Positions 1-9,253 of a stretch of DNA of 64,000 nucleotides are shown piece by piece. The stretch lies in contig NZ_JABBNI010000058.1 in NCBI RefSeq assembly GCF_012926525.1, forward strand, positions 1-64,000, given 5' to 3'. The position numbers were made by a program, and so were the translations under genes. The stretch comes from Clostridium muellerianum (GTDB lineage Bacteria; Bacillota; Clostridia; Clostridiales; Clostridiaceae). Within the stretch, counting starts at the first letter, position 1. Each line of letters starts with the position of its first letter. The notes under the pieces are model-generated. The model did no database searches and was not told the origin of the DNA. It saw nothing but the letters and a program-made list of their open reading frames with translations.

Positions 1-340
1 AATATATACAAATGACTTTTAATATCTGAGGTTGAAAATTTACTTTCAATCAATACAAATTAATCCAAAACTAGAAATCAAATTTTAATTATTTTTAGTG
101 TTACCATTTTTAACATTTGTATATTATCCCAGTAGGCTTCGCCTAAAAAATTGGAAGCTAAAGGAATATTATGGTTAATGCTAACAGGAAATTATGTGCA
201 AATATAAGTTTTATATTTGTACGAAATTTAGGTAATTAAAATATGAGTATTGGGTAATATGTGAGTATTATTTAAAAAGTAATTAACTTTTGATGATTTA
301 ATACAGATTTTTAATGTATAAGAACATTAGGTATGGATTG
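1..340. other. No gene seen at window start
   Basis: This AT-rich stretch lies downstream of the GH18 gene, which points towards it. I see no convincing reading frame or RNA gene. A very small inverted repeat (taggcttcgccta, about 131-143) is the only structure. Confidence 0.5.
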
Positions 341-1669
341 TTATTGCATAAGTTTAGTTTTTACTACTGTCCAATAATCAGCATTTTCTAAACCCAGTCT
401 CCAAATTGCAATACCTAAAATGTTACTGCTATTTACTACATCTAGTTTATATGAAAGGCTTGTACTATTTTCAAACCATACAGTATGTTGTATGCCGCTA
501 GCATCTGTGTAATTGAAATAAGGGCTTTGAGAAACTGAATCCCACATTATTTGAGCTCCATAAGTTGAAGCTAGGTTATAAACTCCACTAATACTGTATG
601 CTTTAGTACCGTTTGATGACCAATCATATCCATAAGCAGCACATCCAAGAAGAACTTTGTTTGCAGGTATTACTGTCACTGCATAGTTTACAACATTCTT
701 AACCCAGCCTATTGAAGCAATTGATCCAGCTGAGCCACCTGGATAATGTTCATCGTAAGCCATTAAAACTACCTGATCAGAGTAATTTGCTATTTGAGCA
801 TAGTCAAAAGCTCCACTCCAGGAATTAGTAGTACTATCAGAAGTTTTAGCTGGTACGGAAACTGTAACTGTGAATCCTTGTGGATGTAAAGCTGTATAAA
901 GTTCGCTCATAAAAGTAGTAAAGTAGCTTCTGTCATAATAATAGATTCCTTCTAAATCTATATTAACTCCTTTATATGAATTAACCTTTAAAGCATTTGT
1001 TATATTGTTAATTAAAGTTTGTCTGTTAGTTGAACTTTCTAGTAAAGTTTTAGCTATGCTTCCATCAAAATTATTTGTTATCATAGCATAAGGCTTAATT
1101 CCATTGCTATTAGCATAGGATATTTGATTTGATGGAACAAGACCACTAATGTTCCCTAAACCATCTGTAGTAAAAGTATCTGTTGCAATTTCGTTTATTG
1201 CAGCAGAATTAGTTACCATAGAGTTATAGGATGAATTATCACCAGAATAATAGTAAGTTGCAAACCCTAAAACTACTTTACTAGAAGAAGGGACAACTAC
1301 TACCTGATTGGTAGTGGCACTTATATGAGTAGAATCAACAGAAGTGCCATAAGAATTATATGCTCTTACGAAATACCAGTATTTAGCAGAAGTGTTTAAT
1401 CCTGTATTTTTATAAGTGTTAGAAGTTAGAGTAGCTATTTGAGTATAATTAGAATCGTAAGTAGATGCTCTAAATACCTTATAGCCTGAAGCACCTGATA
1501 CAGTATTCCAAGTTAAATTAATTTCAGAAGACGTTAAGTTTGTTACTGTAAGTCCAGTAGGCGCCGAAGGTGGTGGTTGTGATGAGCGAGGTTTTGCTAA
1601 AACAATACTGAAGTTAAAAATTGTTAAGAATAGGGCTAAGACTAGTGAAAGTACCTTTTTTTGTTTCAT
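341..1669 (-). CDS. Secreted GH18 (chitinase/YaaH-like) glycoside hydrolase with FN3 domain
   Basis: Predicted secreted glycosidase acting on beta-1,4-GlcNAc polymers (chitin or peptidoglycan). Seen: an N-terminal signal peptide (about residues 1-27, ending near VLA), a Pro/Ser linker, a fibronectin type III domain (about 36-120, typical PTGLTVTNLTSSEINLTW start) and a GH18 barrel to the C-terminus. The family DxxDxE motif is present as NIDLE near residue 240, so the catalytic Glu is intact. The Met at 1669 has GGAGG at about 9 bases. An upstream in-frame ATG at 1675 is only 3 bases from the same site, so I prefer 1669. The gene stands alone. The substrate is inferred; GH18 members also include spore-cortex and endo-beta-N-acetylglucosaminidase enzymes. 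Confidence 0.85.
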   Translation of the reverse strand: MKQKKVLSLVLALFLTIFNFSIVLAKPRSSQPPPSAPTGLTVTNLTSSEINLTWNTVSGASGYKVFRASTYDSNYTQIATLTSNTYKNTGLNTSAKYWYFVRAYNSYGTSVDSTHISATTNQVVVVPSSSKVVLGFATYYYSGDNSSYNSMVTNSAAINEIATDTFTTDGLGNISGLVPSNQISYANSNGIKPYAMITNNFDGSIAKTLLESSTNRQTLINNITNALKVNSYKGVNIDLEGIYYYDRSYFTTFMSELYTALHPQGFTVTVSVPAKTSDSTTNSWSGAFDYAQIANYSDQVVLMAYDEHYPGGSAGSIASIGWVKNVVNYAVTVIPANKVLLGCAAYGYDWSSNGTKAYSISGVYNLASTYGAQIMWDSVSQSPYFNYTDASGIQHTVWFENSTSLSYKLDVVNSSNILGIAIWRLGLENADYWTVVKTKLMQ

Positions 1670-1797
1670 TTTCATATACCTCCATTGTTTTCTAATTTAC
1701 TATTCAATTTTATTATCGAAAAATGTAGAATTAAGTTGAATGGAAATGTTTTCCGAAGGTTAGTTTAGTCATTAAAGCAAGTAAAATGAAAACAATA

Positions 1798-1863
1798 AGG
1801 CACATTCAATAAAATAACTAGTCAAAGATGTTAGTCTATTTTGTATCAGACAAGGAAGTAGGT
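1798..1863 (+). repeat. Truncated copy of the 159-bp MITE
   Basis: The left ~65 bp resemble the left end of the full elements at 3908-4066 and 27849-28007, sharing the AGTCAAAGATGTTAGT core and the TCAGACAAGGAA block. The right half is missing. I read it as an eroded fragment of the same family. Confidence 0.65.
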
Positions 1864-2006
1864 AAATTTGTTGTTGATGTAATGAATGAAAGTTACTATG
1901 AGCTTATTGGTTGGTGAATTGATTATTGTATGATGTGACATGTTATAATGTAAAAAAATTAAAAGAACAGAAAATTGGTTATATTGTGTAAGGGAAAAGT
2001 AAAAAG

Positions 2007-2575
2007 AAGAGTCATCAATGTAGTATATTTACTATATTGATGACTCTTCAGCACTTTAACCGAAATCTACTTTTAGATTTTAGTAGTGCATATAAAGAAT
2101 ATAACAATCTATCTTGCACAATTATAGATAGCTTATCACCTCATTATGATATTGCTACCATAATAAAGCAAATCACAACCTATAATCATGGTTCGTTCAA
2201 CCAAACAGAATACTTACTCAACCCTATGCAACCTTTCGGCTGCATAGGATCGAAAGGAATAAAATAAAATTTACAAAATTATAGTTAAAACCATAATGAA
2301 TTGTGTTTTATTTAATCCGTTAGCACCCTGAGTAGTCTTAACTCGACCTTATAGAATAAATTGGAATCCCATTATAATCAATTGATCGATGTCGACTATA
2401 ATAAAACTTTTCTCCACCCTATAAAATCTGCCCTCTGACTATATAACAGCCATTTTGACCATCATATAATCGTTGGTCGACCTATATACACCCAGTTTAA
2501 TGAGCATATATAAGTCTTCGCTCAACTGTTATGTCCCTTATGCTATTAATATGTGCAGTTTTTGTTGAAAAATAC
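2007..2575 (-). ncRNA. Large structured RNA element, copy 1 (most diverged)
   Basis: About 570 bases, homologous to 13388-13965 and 17299-17875. The RNA sense is taken as the minus strand because that strand ends in a long hairpin (2007-2048) followed by a U-rich tract, an intrinsic terminator. The hairpin sequence differs from copies 2 and 3, yet pairing is kept. The GCAA-loop hairpin (2143-2164) closes with an A-U pair here where copies 2 and 3 have G-C. The CCGAAAGG hairpin near 2223-2250 keeps a paired stem with swapped bases. Substitutions that preserve pairing argue for selection on RNA structure. The class is not recognised; ROOL, OLE and GOLLD are size-class comparators only. A 76-codon frame on the plus strand is treated as a shadow. 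Confidence 0.7.
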
Positions 2576-2646
2576 ATGGTAAACATAAGAAATTTATTTG
2601 GATATTAATTGAAAATAAAGTCATCATGATAATTATATTTTCAATC

Positions 2647-3780
2647 TTAAAAACTACGTTTAACAGTTTCAACTACTCTTTTTATATTTATACTTTTAAT
2701 CATTTCTATATAAGATTTTTGTTTGTTACCTGTTATAAAATGACCATAAGGAATATGGCTAATAGCTTTAATTAAAATAGTATTTACTATACAAGATGAA
2801 ATCCATAAAATTATTCCCACTGCTAGCCAATCTCTTATGCGATATTTGAACATTATTATTTTCAAGATTGATTGAATTAATAAAACATGAGATAAATAGC
2901 TACCAAAGGAATATTTACCAAAGAAATTAAAAATGCTATATGTGATAGTTTTGCTAGATAGAATAACAGAAATTACGTACCAGGCCAAAATAGAAAAAAC
3001 AAAATAAAGCAAATACAATGATATAATAAATGGCATAATATTCATTTCATTTAAGTATGCATATGTAAATAGACCTATGTATATTATAATTACTAAAATT
3101 TTAAACTTTAAAACTGTCTTCTTAAAAATTTCATAATTTAATGCTATATATATTCCCATTATGAAATATAAAAACCAGAAAAAAGGAGATATATTTATGA
3201 TTTTCATTTGAATTTCTGTAGGATTATTAAATATGAAATGGATTATTTTATCAGAAATTATATTTTGATATTTTGACACTTCATAATAGGATATAGCTAC
3301 AGTAATAAAAACAGATAATCTCAAATAAAAACTTTGACTATGAATTTTTCTTGAAATCCATAAAATCACTGGCAAGTATATAAATAATCTTACTATCATT
3401 CCCATATACCATAAGTGATAAGAAGCATCTCCTGATAGTACTTGCATACATAAATTAGGGACATTAATATGCTTTTTAAAATAATTCATATATACTATTG
3501 ACCATAATATATATGGTATAAATATATATGATAATTTTTTTATATAATATTTTTTTAATGAGAAGTTTTTTAAATATGAATAAGAAATTACTATTCCACT
3601 AATACAAAGGAAAGCCGCTACTGCTGGCTTTGCTAAAGTATATACAAATTTGAATATTTCATAATAAAAATAACTAATGCCTTTTATATTAAAATACCCA
3701 CCCATAGTATGTTGCTCTACTACAAAAATAAAAGCAAAAGCTCTTAAAACATCTAATTCTTTTAATCTAGTATTTTTCAA
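2647..3780 (-). CDS. Acyltransferase 3 family membrane O-acyltransferase
   Basis: An integral membrane protein of about ten hydrophobic segments over 377 residues, typical of the acyltransferase 3 family that O-acetylates surface polysaccharides or peptidoglycan. The N-terminus carries the family pattern (ELDVLRAFAFIFVVEQHT) with the conserved His near residue 24. A TTG start is used, with GGGGG about 8 bases upstream. No SGNH domain is fused, so it is the short form. A fragment of a close paralogue lies at 4795-5010. The acceptor substrate cannot be told. It is not clearly in an operon; the flanks are repeat elements. Confidence 0.82.
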   Translation of the reverse strand: MKNTRLKELDVLRAFAFIFVVEQHTMGGYFNIKGISYFYYEIFKFVYTLAKPAVAAFLCISGIVISYSYLKNFSLKKYYIKKLSYIFIPYILWSIVYMNYFKKHINVPNLCMQVLSGDASYHLWYMGMIVRLFIYLPVILWISRKIHSQSFYLRLSVFITVAISYYEVSKYQNIISDKIIHFIFNNPTEIQMKIINISPFFWFLYFIMGIYIALNYEIFKKTVLKFKILVIIIYIGLFTYAYLNEMNIMPFIISLYLLYFVFSILAWYVISVILSSKTITYSIFNFFGKYSFGSYLSHVLLIQSILKIIMFKYRIRDWLAVGIILWISSCIVNTILIKAISHIPYGHFITGNKQKSYIEMIKSINIKRVVETVKRSF

Positions 3781-3907
3781 GTCTATTTCCCCCTGCCTGA
3801 TTTAACTGTTTGTCCATATTGCATTATAACACAAGCTTTTAAAAAGCAGCATAAAATTACTATACCTTTAAAATAATTTTTACATTTAATTTTATGAAAA
3901 TTGTATA

Positions 3908-4066
3908 AGGCATATGAAAGAAAATAGCAAGTCAAAGATGTTAGTATATTTTGCGATGGACAAGGAAACAGGTTCCGCTGATAGTTGTTCTATCAAAGGG
4001 TTCTGTTGACGCAGTATGACGCAAAATATACTAACATACTGACTTGTTATTTTTTTGAATATGCCT
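3908..4066. mobile_element. 159-bp MITE with ~45-bp terminal inverted repeats, copy 1
   Basis: Starts AGGCATAT and ends ATATGCCT. The outer ~45 bases at each end are inverted repeats, with AGTCAAAGATGTTAGTATATT against its near-complement on the right, around a central block with two short hairpins. It has exactly the same length and near-identical sequence as 27849-28007. It holds no transposase, so it would need one in trans. I could not define a target-site duplication. A short minus-strand frame across it is a shadow. Confidence 0.82.
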
Positions 4067-4122
4067 AAGATGGTCTGAAGATAATTATTGATTAGATAAT
4101 TATATAAGCTATTATTTTTAAC

Positions 4123-4176
4123 TTGACAATTATATTTTACAAATGTAAAGTATAATTGTAGGTCTACATTTGTAAA
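4123..4176 (+). promoter_or_regulatory. blaI promoter with two BlaI-type operators
   Basis: TTGACA (4123-4128), 17-base spacer, TAAAGT (4146-4151). Two 14-mers of the TnTACAnnTGTAnA type lie at 4136-4149 and 4163-4176, the first overlapping the -10 and the second around +1. The same layout recurs at 5219, 13996 and 16666. It fits autorepression by the BlaI protein. Confidence 0.75.
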
Positions 4177-4196
4177 CTTTAAGGGAGGAATATAGC

Positions 4197-4577
4197 ATGA
4201 AAGATGTACCAAAAATCTCAGCAGCTGAGTGGGAAGTAATGAAGCTTTTGTGGAAGGAAAATCCTTTAACTTCTGAAAAAATAATTAATTCGTTAACAAA
4301 TAAAATGAATTGGTCAACACAAACGGTAAAAACATTTATAACTAGGCTTTCAAAAAAAGGAGCTATAAGTTTTGATAAAGTAGGCAGAACCTACAATTAT
4401 TATCCACTAGTATCTGAAAATGAATGCATAAGAGCTGAAAATAAATCTTTTTTACAGAAAGTATATGATGGAGCTGTAGGAATGCTATTTACAAAGTTTT
4501 TAGAGGAAGAGTCTTTATCTGAAAAAGAGATTGAAGATTTGGAACAGCTTCTTAAAAATAAAAAGAAAGAGAAGTAA
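4197..4577 (+). CDS. BlaI/MecI/CopY-family repressor (copy A)
   Basis: A 126-residue winged-helix repressor. The N-terminal pattern ISAAEWEVMKLLW followed by NWSTQTVKTFITRL is characteristic of BlaI/MecI. In the family the dimer binds operators until a membrane M56 protease (BlaR1) signals its cleavage. The ATG has GGGAGG about 8 bases upstream, and two operator-like palindromes overlap its promoter. It is about 90% like the protein at 16739. It is followed by acyltransferase and blaI relics before a BlaR1 gene at 5677, so the usual blaI-blaR1 adjacency has been broken up here. Confidence 0.9.
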   Translation: MKDVPKISAAEWEVMKLLWKENPLTSEKIINSLTNKMNWSTQTVKTFITRLSKKGAISFDKVGRTYNYYPLVSENECIRAENKSFLQKVYDGAVGMLFTKFLEEESLSEKEIEDLEQLLKNKKKEK

Positions 4578-4794
4578 AATTTTAACATGCACTATGGATT
4601 ATAATTATCATAAGATTTATAGTGCTTATAGAACTTTAAGGCAAATTTAATTTATTTAATTTGTGGAGTCTTTAAAAAAGGTGAAAACTATAAATGATTG
4701 CTAGGTAGCACCTTTAGCAAATTCTAATAATTATAAGTTAAATACAAATCATAGTGGAAATAATGGAAGTATATCATCTGTACAAGGAAAAAAT

Positions 4795-5010
4795 TTGAAA
4801 GATTATAATAATGTGAAGAAAAAAGTTAAGCCAACAAATAGAAATATTAGTTACTTTTACAGTGAAATATTTAAGCTTTTTTATATTTTAACAAAGCCAG
4901 CAGTAATTTTTCTTTTTATTAGTGGAATAGTAATTTGTTATTTACTTTTAAAAAGTTTTATATTAAGAAAATATTATGCATATTTCAATTATATATATTA
5001 TGGTTCATAG
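4795..5010 (+). pseudogene. Acyltransferase 3 N-terminal fragment
   Basis: The frame encodes ISYFYSEIFKLFYIL then TKPAV and SGIVI, which match residues about 36-75 of the intact acyltransferase at 2647-3780 (ISYFYYEIFKFVYTLAKPAV). It then ends, with the remaining ~300 residues lost. The reading frame extends upstream into an Asn/Ser-rich stretch that does not match the acyltransferase, so the 5' side comes from something else. I read it as a decayed paralogue. Confidence 0.72.
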
Positions 5011-5049
5011 CATATAGGATTTATCATAAGAGCATGTTAATATTTTTGT

Positions 5050-5097
5050 AAGGTCATTTTAATAGTAATTTTACCATTAAAAATGATCTTTTTATTT
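5050..5097 (+). terminator. Intrinsic terminator related to the ncRNA terminator hairpin
   Basis: Stem AAGGTCATTTT... against ...AAAATGATCTT with a TTTTATTTT tail. Both hairpin and tail resemble the terminator of ncRNA copies 2 and 3 in the opposite orientation, so it may be a relic of that element's 3' end. Confidence 0.6.
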
Positions 5098-5218
5098 TAA
5101 GTTAAAATTCTAGTAATAGGCTTAGGACAAATTATTTTGTATAAATATAGACAGTTTATCTGTAAGTGGCTTTTAAACTAACAAAAGTACAAAATAATGA
5201 AAAAGTGCACATTTTTTC

Positions 5219-5272
5219 TTGACAGTTTTAGTTTACAAGTGTAGACTGTAGTTGTAGGTCTACAACTGTAAA
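5219..5272 (+). promoter_or_regulatory. Promoter with two BlaI-type operators upstream of blaI relic and blaR1
   Basis: TTGACA (5219-5224), 17 bases, TAGACT (5242-5247). The operators TTTACAAGTGTAGA (5232-5245) and TCTACAACTGTAAA (5259-5272) are well kept although the adjacent blaI is destroyed. This suggests that the promoter still drives blaR1 under a BlaI encoded elsewhere. Confidence 0.68.
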
Positions 5273-5289
5273 CTAAGCTGGATAGTATG

Positions 5290-5637
5290 ATAGGAAAGAG
5301 GTAATTAAAATCTCAGCAGGTGAACAGAGAGTAATGAAATTTCTTTGCAAAGAGAATTTTTTAACATCTAAAACTAACTAATTCATTAGCAAACACAATG
5401 AGTTAGTTAGTATGAACAGTAAAAGTATTTATAACTAGACTTTAAAAAAAGCAATAGATTTCCATAAAATAAGTACAGCATATAACTATTCTTTAACACA
5501 TGAAAATAAGTTTTTGTTCAAAAACTATATGATGGAACTATAGAAAGCTATATACAAAATTGGTAAAGGAAAATTCTTTATCTGGAAAAATGAGGAAGAT
5601 AGAACGGCGTTTTAAAAATAAGAAGAAAAGTAAGATT
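5290..5637 (+). pseudogene. blaI relic with multiple stops and frameshifts
   Basis: Translated pieces still align along a BlaI protein: KISAGEQRVMKFLCKENFLTS, a damaged recognition-helix region, then a Tyr-Asn-Tyr stretch and KLYDG/LF-like remnants near the 3' end. Several in-frame stops (for example after LTSKTN) and small indels prevent expression. It sits between a conserved BlaI-type promoter and the blaR1 gene at 5677. Confidence 0.75.
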
Positions 5638-5676
5638 TAATTAAAACTTTGAAATTAAAGATAGGAGGATGCTTAA

Positions 5677-7881
5677 ATGGATATTTTAATTAGAAGCTTT
5701 TTATGGGTTTTCCATGCTTCTATAACAGCAAGTATTGCAGCGCTATTAATAATTTTAATTTCAAAGTTATTTGATAAACATATTTCAATAAGACTTCAAC
5801 ATGCGTTATGGATTATAGTTGTTATTAAATTAATAATACCTATAGAGTTTCAAAGCAATTTAAGCTTATTTAACTTGCTGCATGAAAGGCAGAATAATAG
5901 TTCAAATATTGAAAATAGAAATACAGTAAAAAATATCACCTATGCTGCAGCTGACTTTTTGAGAGAAGGAAAAGCTCAGCAGAAACATACGGCTAAAAAT
6001 CAAATATCACAAGGGGCTCAATCTAAGAAAGAAAATGCAAGAGAATATATTATTACTAACGCTTGGAAAATAGCTTCTTGTATATGGATAGGCGGATTTT
6101 TTATTGCAGTTGCATTTTTGCTAGTCGTTAAGTATAAATTTAAAGGAAAAAATTCAAATTTAGAGGAAGTAAAAGATTTAGAAATTGTAAAATTGTTTAA
6201 CAAGTGTAAAAACGAAGCAAAAATAAATAAATATATACCTGTTTATACTTGCGATAATTTTGAAAGTCCATGTATATTGGGAATTGTTAAACCTAAGATT
6301 TATATTCCACGGTATATAATTAGTGAAAATAATTTTAAACAATTATATCATATACTTTTACATGAATTAGTTCATTATAAAAGAAGAGATTTAATTTATA
6401 ATTTTCTTGCTGTTTTTGCTGTTATATTGCACTGGTTCAATCCTATTATATGGTTTTGTATGAAAAGAATGAAACTTCAAAGAGAGTGTGTTTGTGATGC
6501 TTATGTACTTGAAATTATAGGAGAAGAGCAGGCTGAAGAATATGGAATGACATTAATTAATTTTTCTAAATTAATGTCAATTAACAAAAGGCCTCAATTA
6601 GTAGCTTTTTTTGAAACAAAAAATCAAATTAGGGGGAGAATAAAAATGATAAAAAAATTTAAAAAAGGTTCTTATAAAATGTCAGTGGTTGCGGTGTTAT
6701 GTTGTGTGTTAGCTTCAGGAGCTGTACTTACTACTTCTGTAAGTGCTAAAGGAATGAAATTAGATAATGCTGCTGCAGTGACTAGCAGTAATGGTTTATC
6801 AATAAAAAGTGAAAATAATAAATTCCTTATTGATGCACCAGTTAAAGTTTATGATAATTTAAAGAAAGCAGAAGAAATTACAGGATTTAAAATTAAAGTA
6901 CCAGATTATCTCCCAGCCAATTATGAAGTATGGAGAGGTTTTAAGGTTGTAAAAGTTTCTGATAAAGATAATTATTTAAAAGTGTATTTGAGAGATAAAC
7001 AAGAAGGTGGCCTTTTTAGTTTCCAAGCTTCTAAGGTTAATTTGGAAGAGTGCTTAAGCCATGGAGCAGAAAATGTAATTAAGATGTATCAAAGTCAAAC
7101 TTCTGATACGACAAAAGATTCAAAAAACGGAAAAATTCAAATTAGTAAAGAAAAAATAAATTTATCAGGAATAAATGGGACTAGTATTACTGTAAAAATT
7201 ATAGATCCTGAATTGCCTAGATTTGCTGATGTAAGAAAATATTTTGTATGGCAAAATGATGGAATGTATTATGGCATAGAATATAATTATGGTATACAGG
7301 TAGATGGAGAAATTCCAAAAGATTCCGTGATTCCACAAAGTGAAGTGGAGAAAATTATATCTTCTTTAAAATACATTAAGGATATTAAAAATGTAAATTA
7401 TTCTGTACAAACAGAAGTTTCTCCAAAAGTTGAAGCCTTATCAATTTATGATAAAGAGGATTTAAAAAGAGCTAAGGAGTTTTTGGGATTTGATTTTAAA
7501 TTTCCATTAAGTATTAATAAGGATATAACGATAGATAGTTCTGGAGTAGCACCATCAGAAGATTCTGATATAAAAAATGGAAAGATTAATTATCAATTAA
7601 ATACACGATATAATGCAAAAGCTGAACAAGTATTGTTTACACAAGAAAAAAGCTCCAAAAGTTATGATTATACAAAGAAAACAGTTAAGCCAATAAATAT
7701 TGGTGATAAAGAAGTTTTTAAACAAGAAACTTATAAAAAGTCAAAAACAAATGAACAATTAAAAGAATATATATATACTTGGAAAGAGGATGGATTTTAT
7801 TGTAAGCTCTCTACAGCAGAGAGTAATGGAAATCCAGATAAAATAGCTAAGGAATTTATTAATTCAAAATTAATAAATTAA
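5677..7881 (+). CDS. BlaR1-like M56 membrane metalloprotease with DUF4367-like sensor region (copy A)
   Basis: 734 residues. Membrane segments lie near residues 8-28, 42-58, 130-152 and 328-350. The zinc site HELVH is at 229-233, and a downstream ECVCDAY segment (about 270) supplies the third-ligand region. In the family, signal binding outside triggers M56 proteolysis and loss of the BlaI repressor. Instead of the penicillin-binding SxxK sensor of true BlaR1, the outside part holds two related DUF4367-like segments (about 390-545 and 575-730; motifs VPDYLPANYE and YGIEYN). A beta-lactam signal is therefore unlikely from what I see. Good GGAGG about 7 bases before the ATG. Paralogue at 14216. 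Confidence 0.85.
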   Translation: MDILIRSFLWVFHASITASIAALLIILISKLFDKHISIRLQHALWIIVVIKLIIPIEFQSNLSLFNLLHERQNNSSNIENRNTVKNITYAAADFLREGKAQQKHTAKNQISQGAQSKKENAREYIITNAWKIASCIWIGGFFIAVAFLLVVKYKFKGKNSNLEEVKDLEIVKLFNKCKNEAKINKYIPVYTCDNFESPCILGIVKPKIYIPRYIISENNFKQLYHILLHELVHYKRRDLIYNFLAVFAVILHWFNPIIWFCMKRMKLQRECVCDAYVLEIIGEEQAEEYGMTLINFSKLMSINKRPQLVAFFETKNQIRGRIKMIKKFKKGSYKMSVVAVLCCVLASGAVLTTSVSAKGMKLDNAAAVTSSNGLSIKSENNKFLIDAPVKVYDNLKKAEEITGFKIKVPDYLPANYEVWRGFKVVKVSDKDNYLKVYLRDKQEGGLFSFQASKVNLEECLSHGAENVIKMYQSQTSDTTKDSKNGKIQISKEKINLSGINGTSITVKIIDPELPRFADVRKYFVWQNDGMYYGIEYNYGIQVDGEIPKDSVIPQSEVEKIISSLKYIKDIKNVNYSVQTEVSPKVEALSIYDKEDLKRAKEFLGFDFKFPLSINKDITIDSSGVAPSEDSDIKNGKINYQLNTRYNAKAEQVLFTQEKSSKSYDYTKKTVKPINIGDKEVFKQETYKKSKTNEQLKEYIYTWKEDGFYCKLSTAESNGNPDKIAKEFINSKLIN

Positions 7882-8016
7882 ATTTGATTCAAGCATTATG
7901 TTAAAGAAATTTGATATGCATTGGAAGATTAGTTTGATTTTTGTAGAAAAATTTAATATGTACAAAATGTGCATTTTAACTATTAAAAATTAACTATCAA
8001 TTAATTAAGTAAAGGG

Positions 8017-8058
8017 GGTCATTTTAATAGTAAATTAACTATTAAAATGACCTTTTAA
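8017..8058. terminator. Bidirectional intrinsic terminator between blaR1 and telA
   Basis: Nearly perfect stem GGTCATTTTAATAG / CTATTAAAATGACC flanked by A-rich and T-rich tracts. It serves convergent blaR1 (+) and telA (-). It is again similar in sequence to the ncRNA terminator stem. Confidence 0.8.
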
Positions 8059-8080
8059 TTTTAAATACAAGGTATATTAT

Positions 8081-9223
8081 CTATCTAAGCTTTAAAAGCC
8101 TATTTTTTAATTGTTCTTCAATGTTTTGTAATTCTACTTCAGCTTCTTTGCGCTTTTGACGTCCTTCTGTTTGTATACGAAGCACTTCATCAAGAGTAGA
8201 AATTAATGATTCATTTGTTTGACGAAGAGTATCGATATCAACAATTCCACGTTCAGATTCTTTGGCCACTTCTATAGTTGACATTTTAAGTGTTTCTGCA
8301 TTCTTGCGTAGAAGTTCATTTGTCATATTGGTTACTTCATTTTGAACTTTAGCTGCATTGCTAGAATGAGCAACTCCAAGAGCTAATACTATCTGACTCT
8401 TCCAAAGTGGAATTGTATTCACAATAGTAGATTGTATTTTTTCAGACATTAAGGAATCATTATTTTGAACTAAACGAATTTGAGGAGCCATTTGAAGAGA
8501 AATCATTCTAGTCAGCTCCAAATCATGAATTTTTTTCTCAAAGCGGTTACAAAGAGCTACAAAATCATTTGTTGCTTGTGCATCTTCAGGAAGTCCACTA
8601 GCTCTTGCTCTTTCTGCTAGAATAGGAAGTTCTTCTTTTTCTAGATTTGAAAGCTTCTTTCTTCCAGCTAAGATATACATGCAAAGTTCTTTAAAGTATA
8701 CCTTATTTATTTCATACATTTTATCAAGCATAGCAATGTCTTTTAAAAGCTGTATTTGATGCTTTTCAAGGGTATTGCAAATTTTATTTATATTTCCCTC
8801 AACTTTGTCATATTTTGTTTTCATGTGATCAATCTTTTCTGAAGCTTTTTTAAAAAAGCTAAAAAATCCTTTTTTCTCTTCTGAAGTATCGAAATTTTTT
8901 AGTTCAACTACTACATTAGAAAGCATATCACCTATTTCACCTAGGTCCTTAGTTTTTACATTATTTAAGGCAGTTTCAGAGAAATCTGCAATTTTTTTTT
9001 GAGCACCTACTCCATATTGAAGAATTGAATTTGTATTAGTTATATCAATCTTATCAACAAATTCATCTACCAGTTTTTTTTCCTCTTCTGTTAAATAGCT
9101 ATCATCAAGAACATCTGGTTGATTCTTTTCCTCTTTTATTTTATTAATGGGAAGCTCATCTTGAAAAGGTTCAAAGCTTAAGCTTGGTGTCATATCAACA
9201 TTTTCCTTAAATTCATTATCCAA
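8081..9223 (-). CDS. TelA-family toxic-anion-resistance protein
   Basis: 380 residues, mostly helical, soluble and coiled-coil rich, matching the TelA/YaaN family (for example LGVAHSSNAAKVQNEVTNMTNELLRKNAE and the C-terminal TLRQTNESLISTLDEVLRIQ region). Family members are linked to tellurite and cell-envelope stress; the molecular activity is unknown. It starts at TTG with a GGGGG site about 10 bases upstream. It lies 30 bases behind the XpaC-like gene and is clearly co-transcribed with it, the same pairing as xpaC-yaaN in Bacillus. Confidence 0.88.
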   Translation of the reverse strand: MDNEFKENVDMTPSLSFEPFQDELPINKIKEEKNQPDVLDDSYLTEEEKKLVDEFVDKIDITNTNSILQYGVGAQKKIADFSETALNNVKTKDLGEIGDMLSNVVVELKNFDTSEEKKGFFSFFKKASEKIDHMKTKYDKVEGNINKICNTLEKHQIQLLKDIAMLDKMYEINKVYFKELCMYILAGRKKLSNLEKEELPILAERARASGLPEDAQATNDFVALCNRFEKKIHDLELTRMISLQMAPQIRLVQNNDSLMSEKIQSTIVNTIPLWKSQIVLALGVAHSSNAAKVQNEVTNMTNELLRKNAETLKMSTIEVAKESERGIVDIDTLRQTNESLISTLDEVLRIQTEGRQKRKEAEVELQNIEEQLKNRLLKLR

Positions 9224-9253
9224 TTTTAATTTACCCCCTTTGTTTTTTAGCTG

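Noticed and set aside
2037-2267. 75-80-codon plus-strand frames at 2037, 13421 and 17319 with similar sequence
   Set aside because: They lie antisense to the proposed structured RNA, their start codons fall inside the terminator hairpin with no ribosome-binding site, and the changes between copies preserve RNA pairs rather than amino acids. Similarity follows from the repeat itself.
3892-4212. Minus-strand reading frames across the 159-bp MITE (also 27692-27937)
   Set aside because: Both share the IEQLSAEPVSLS peptide only because the MITE is repeated. They have no ribosome-binding site, and one runs into the blaI promoter.
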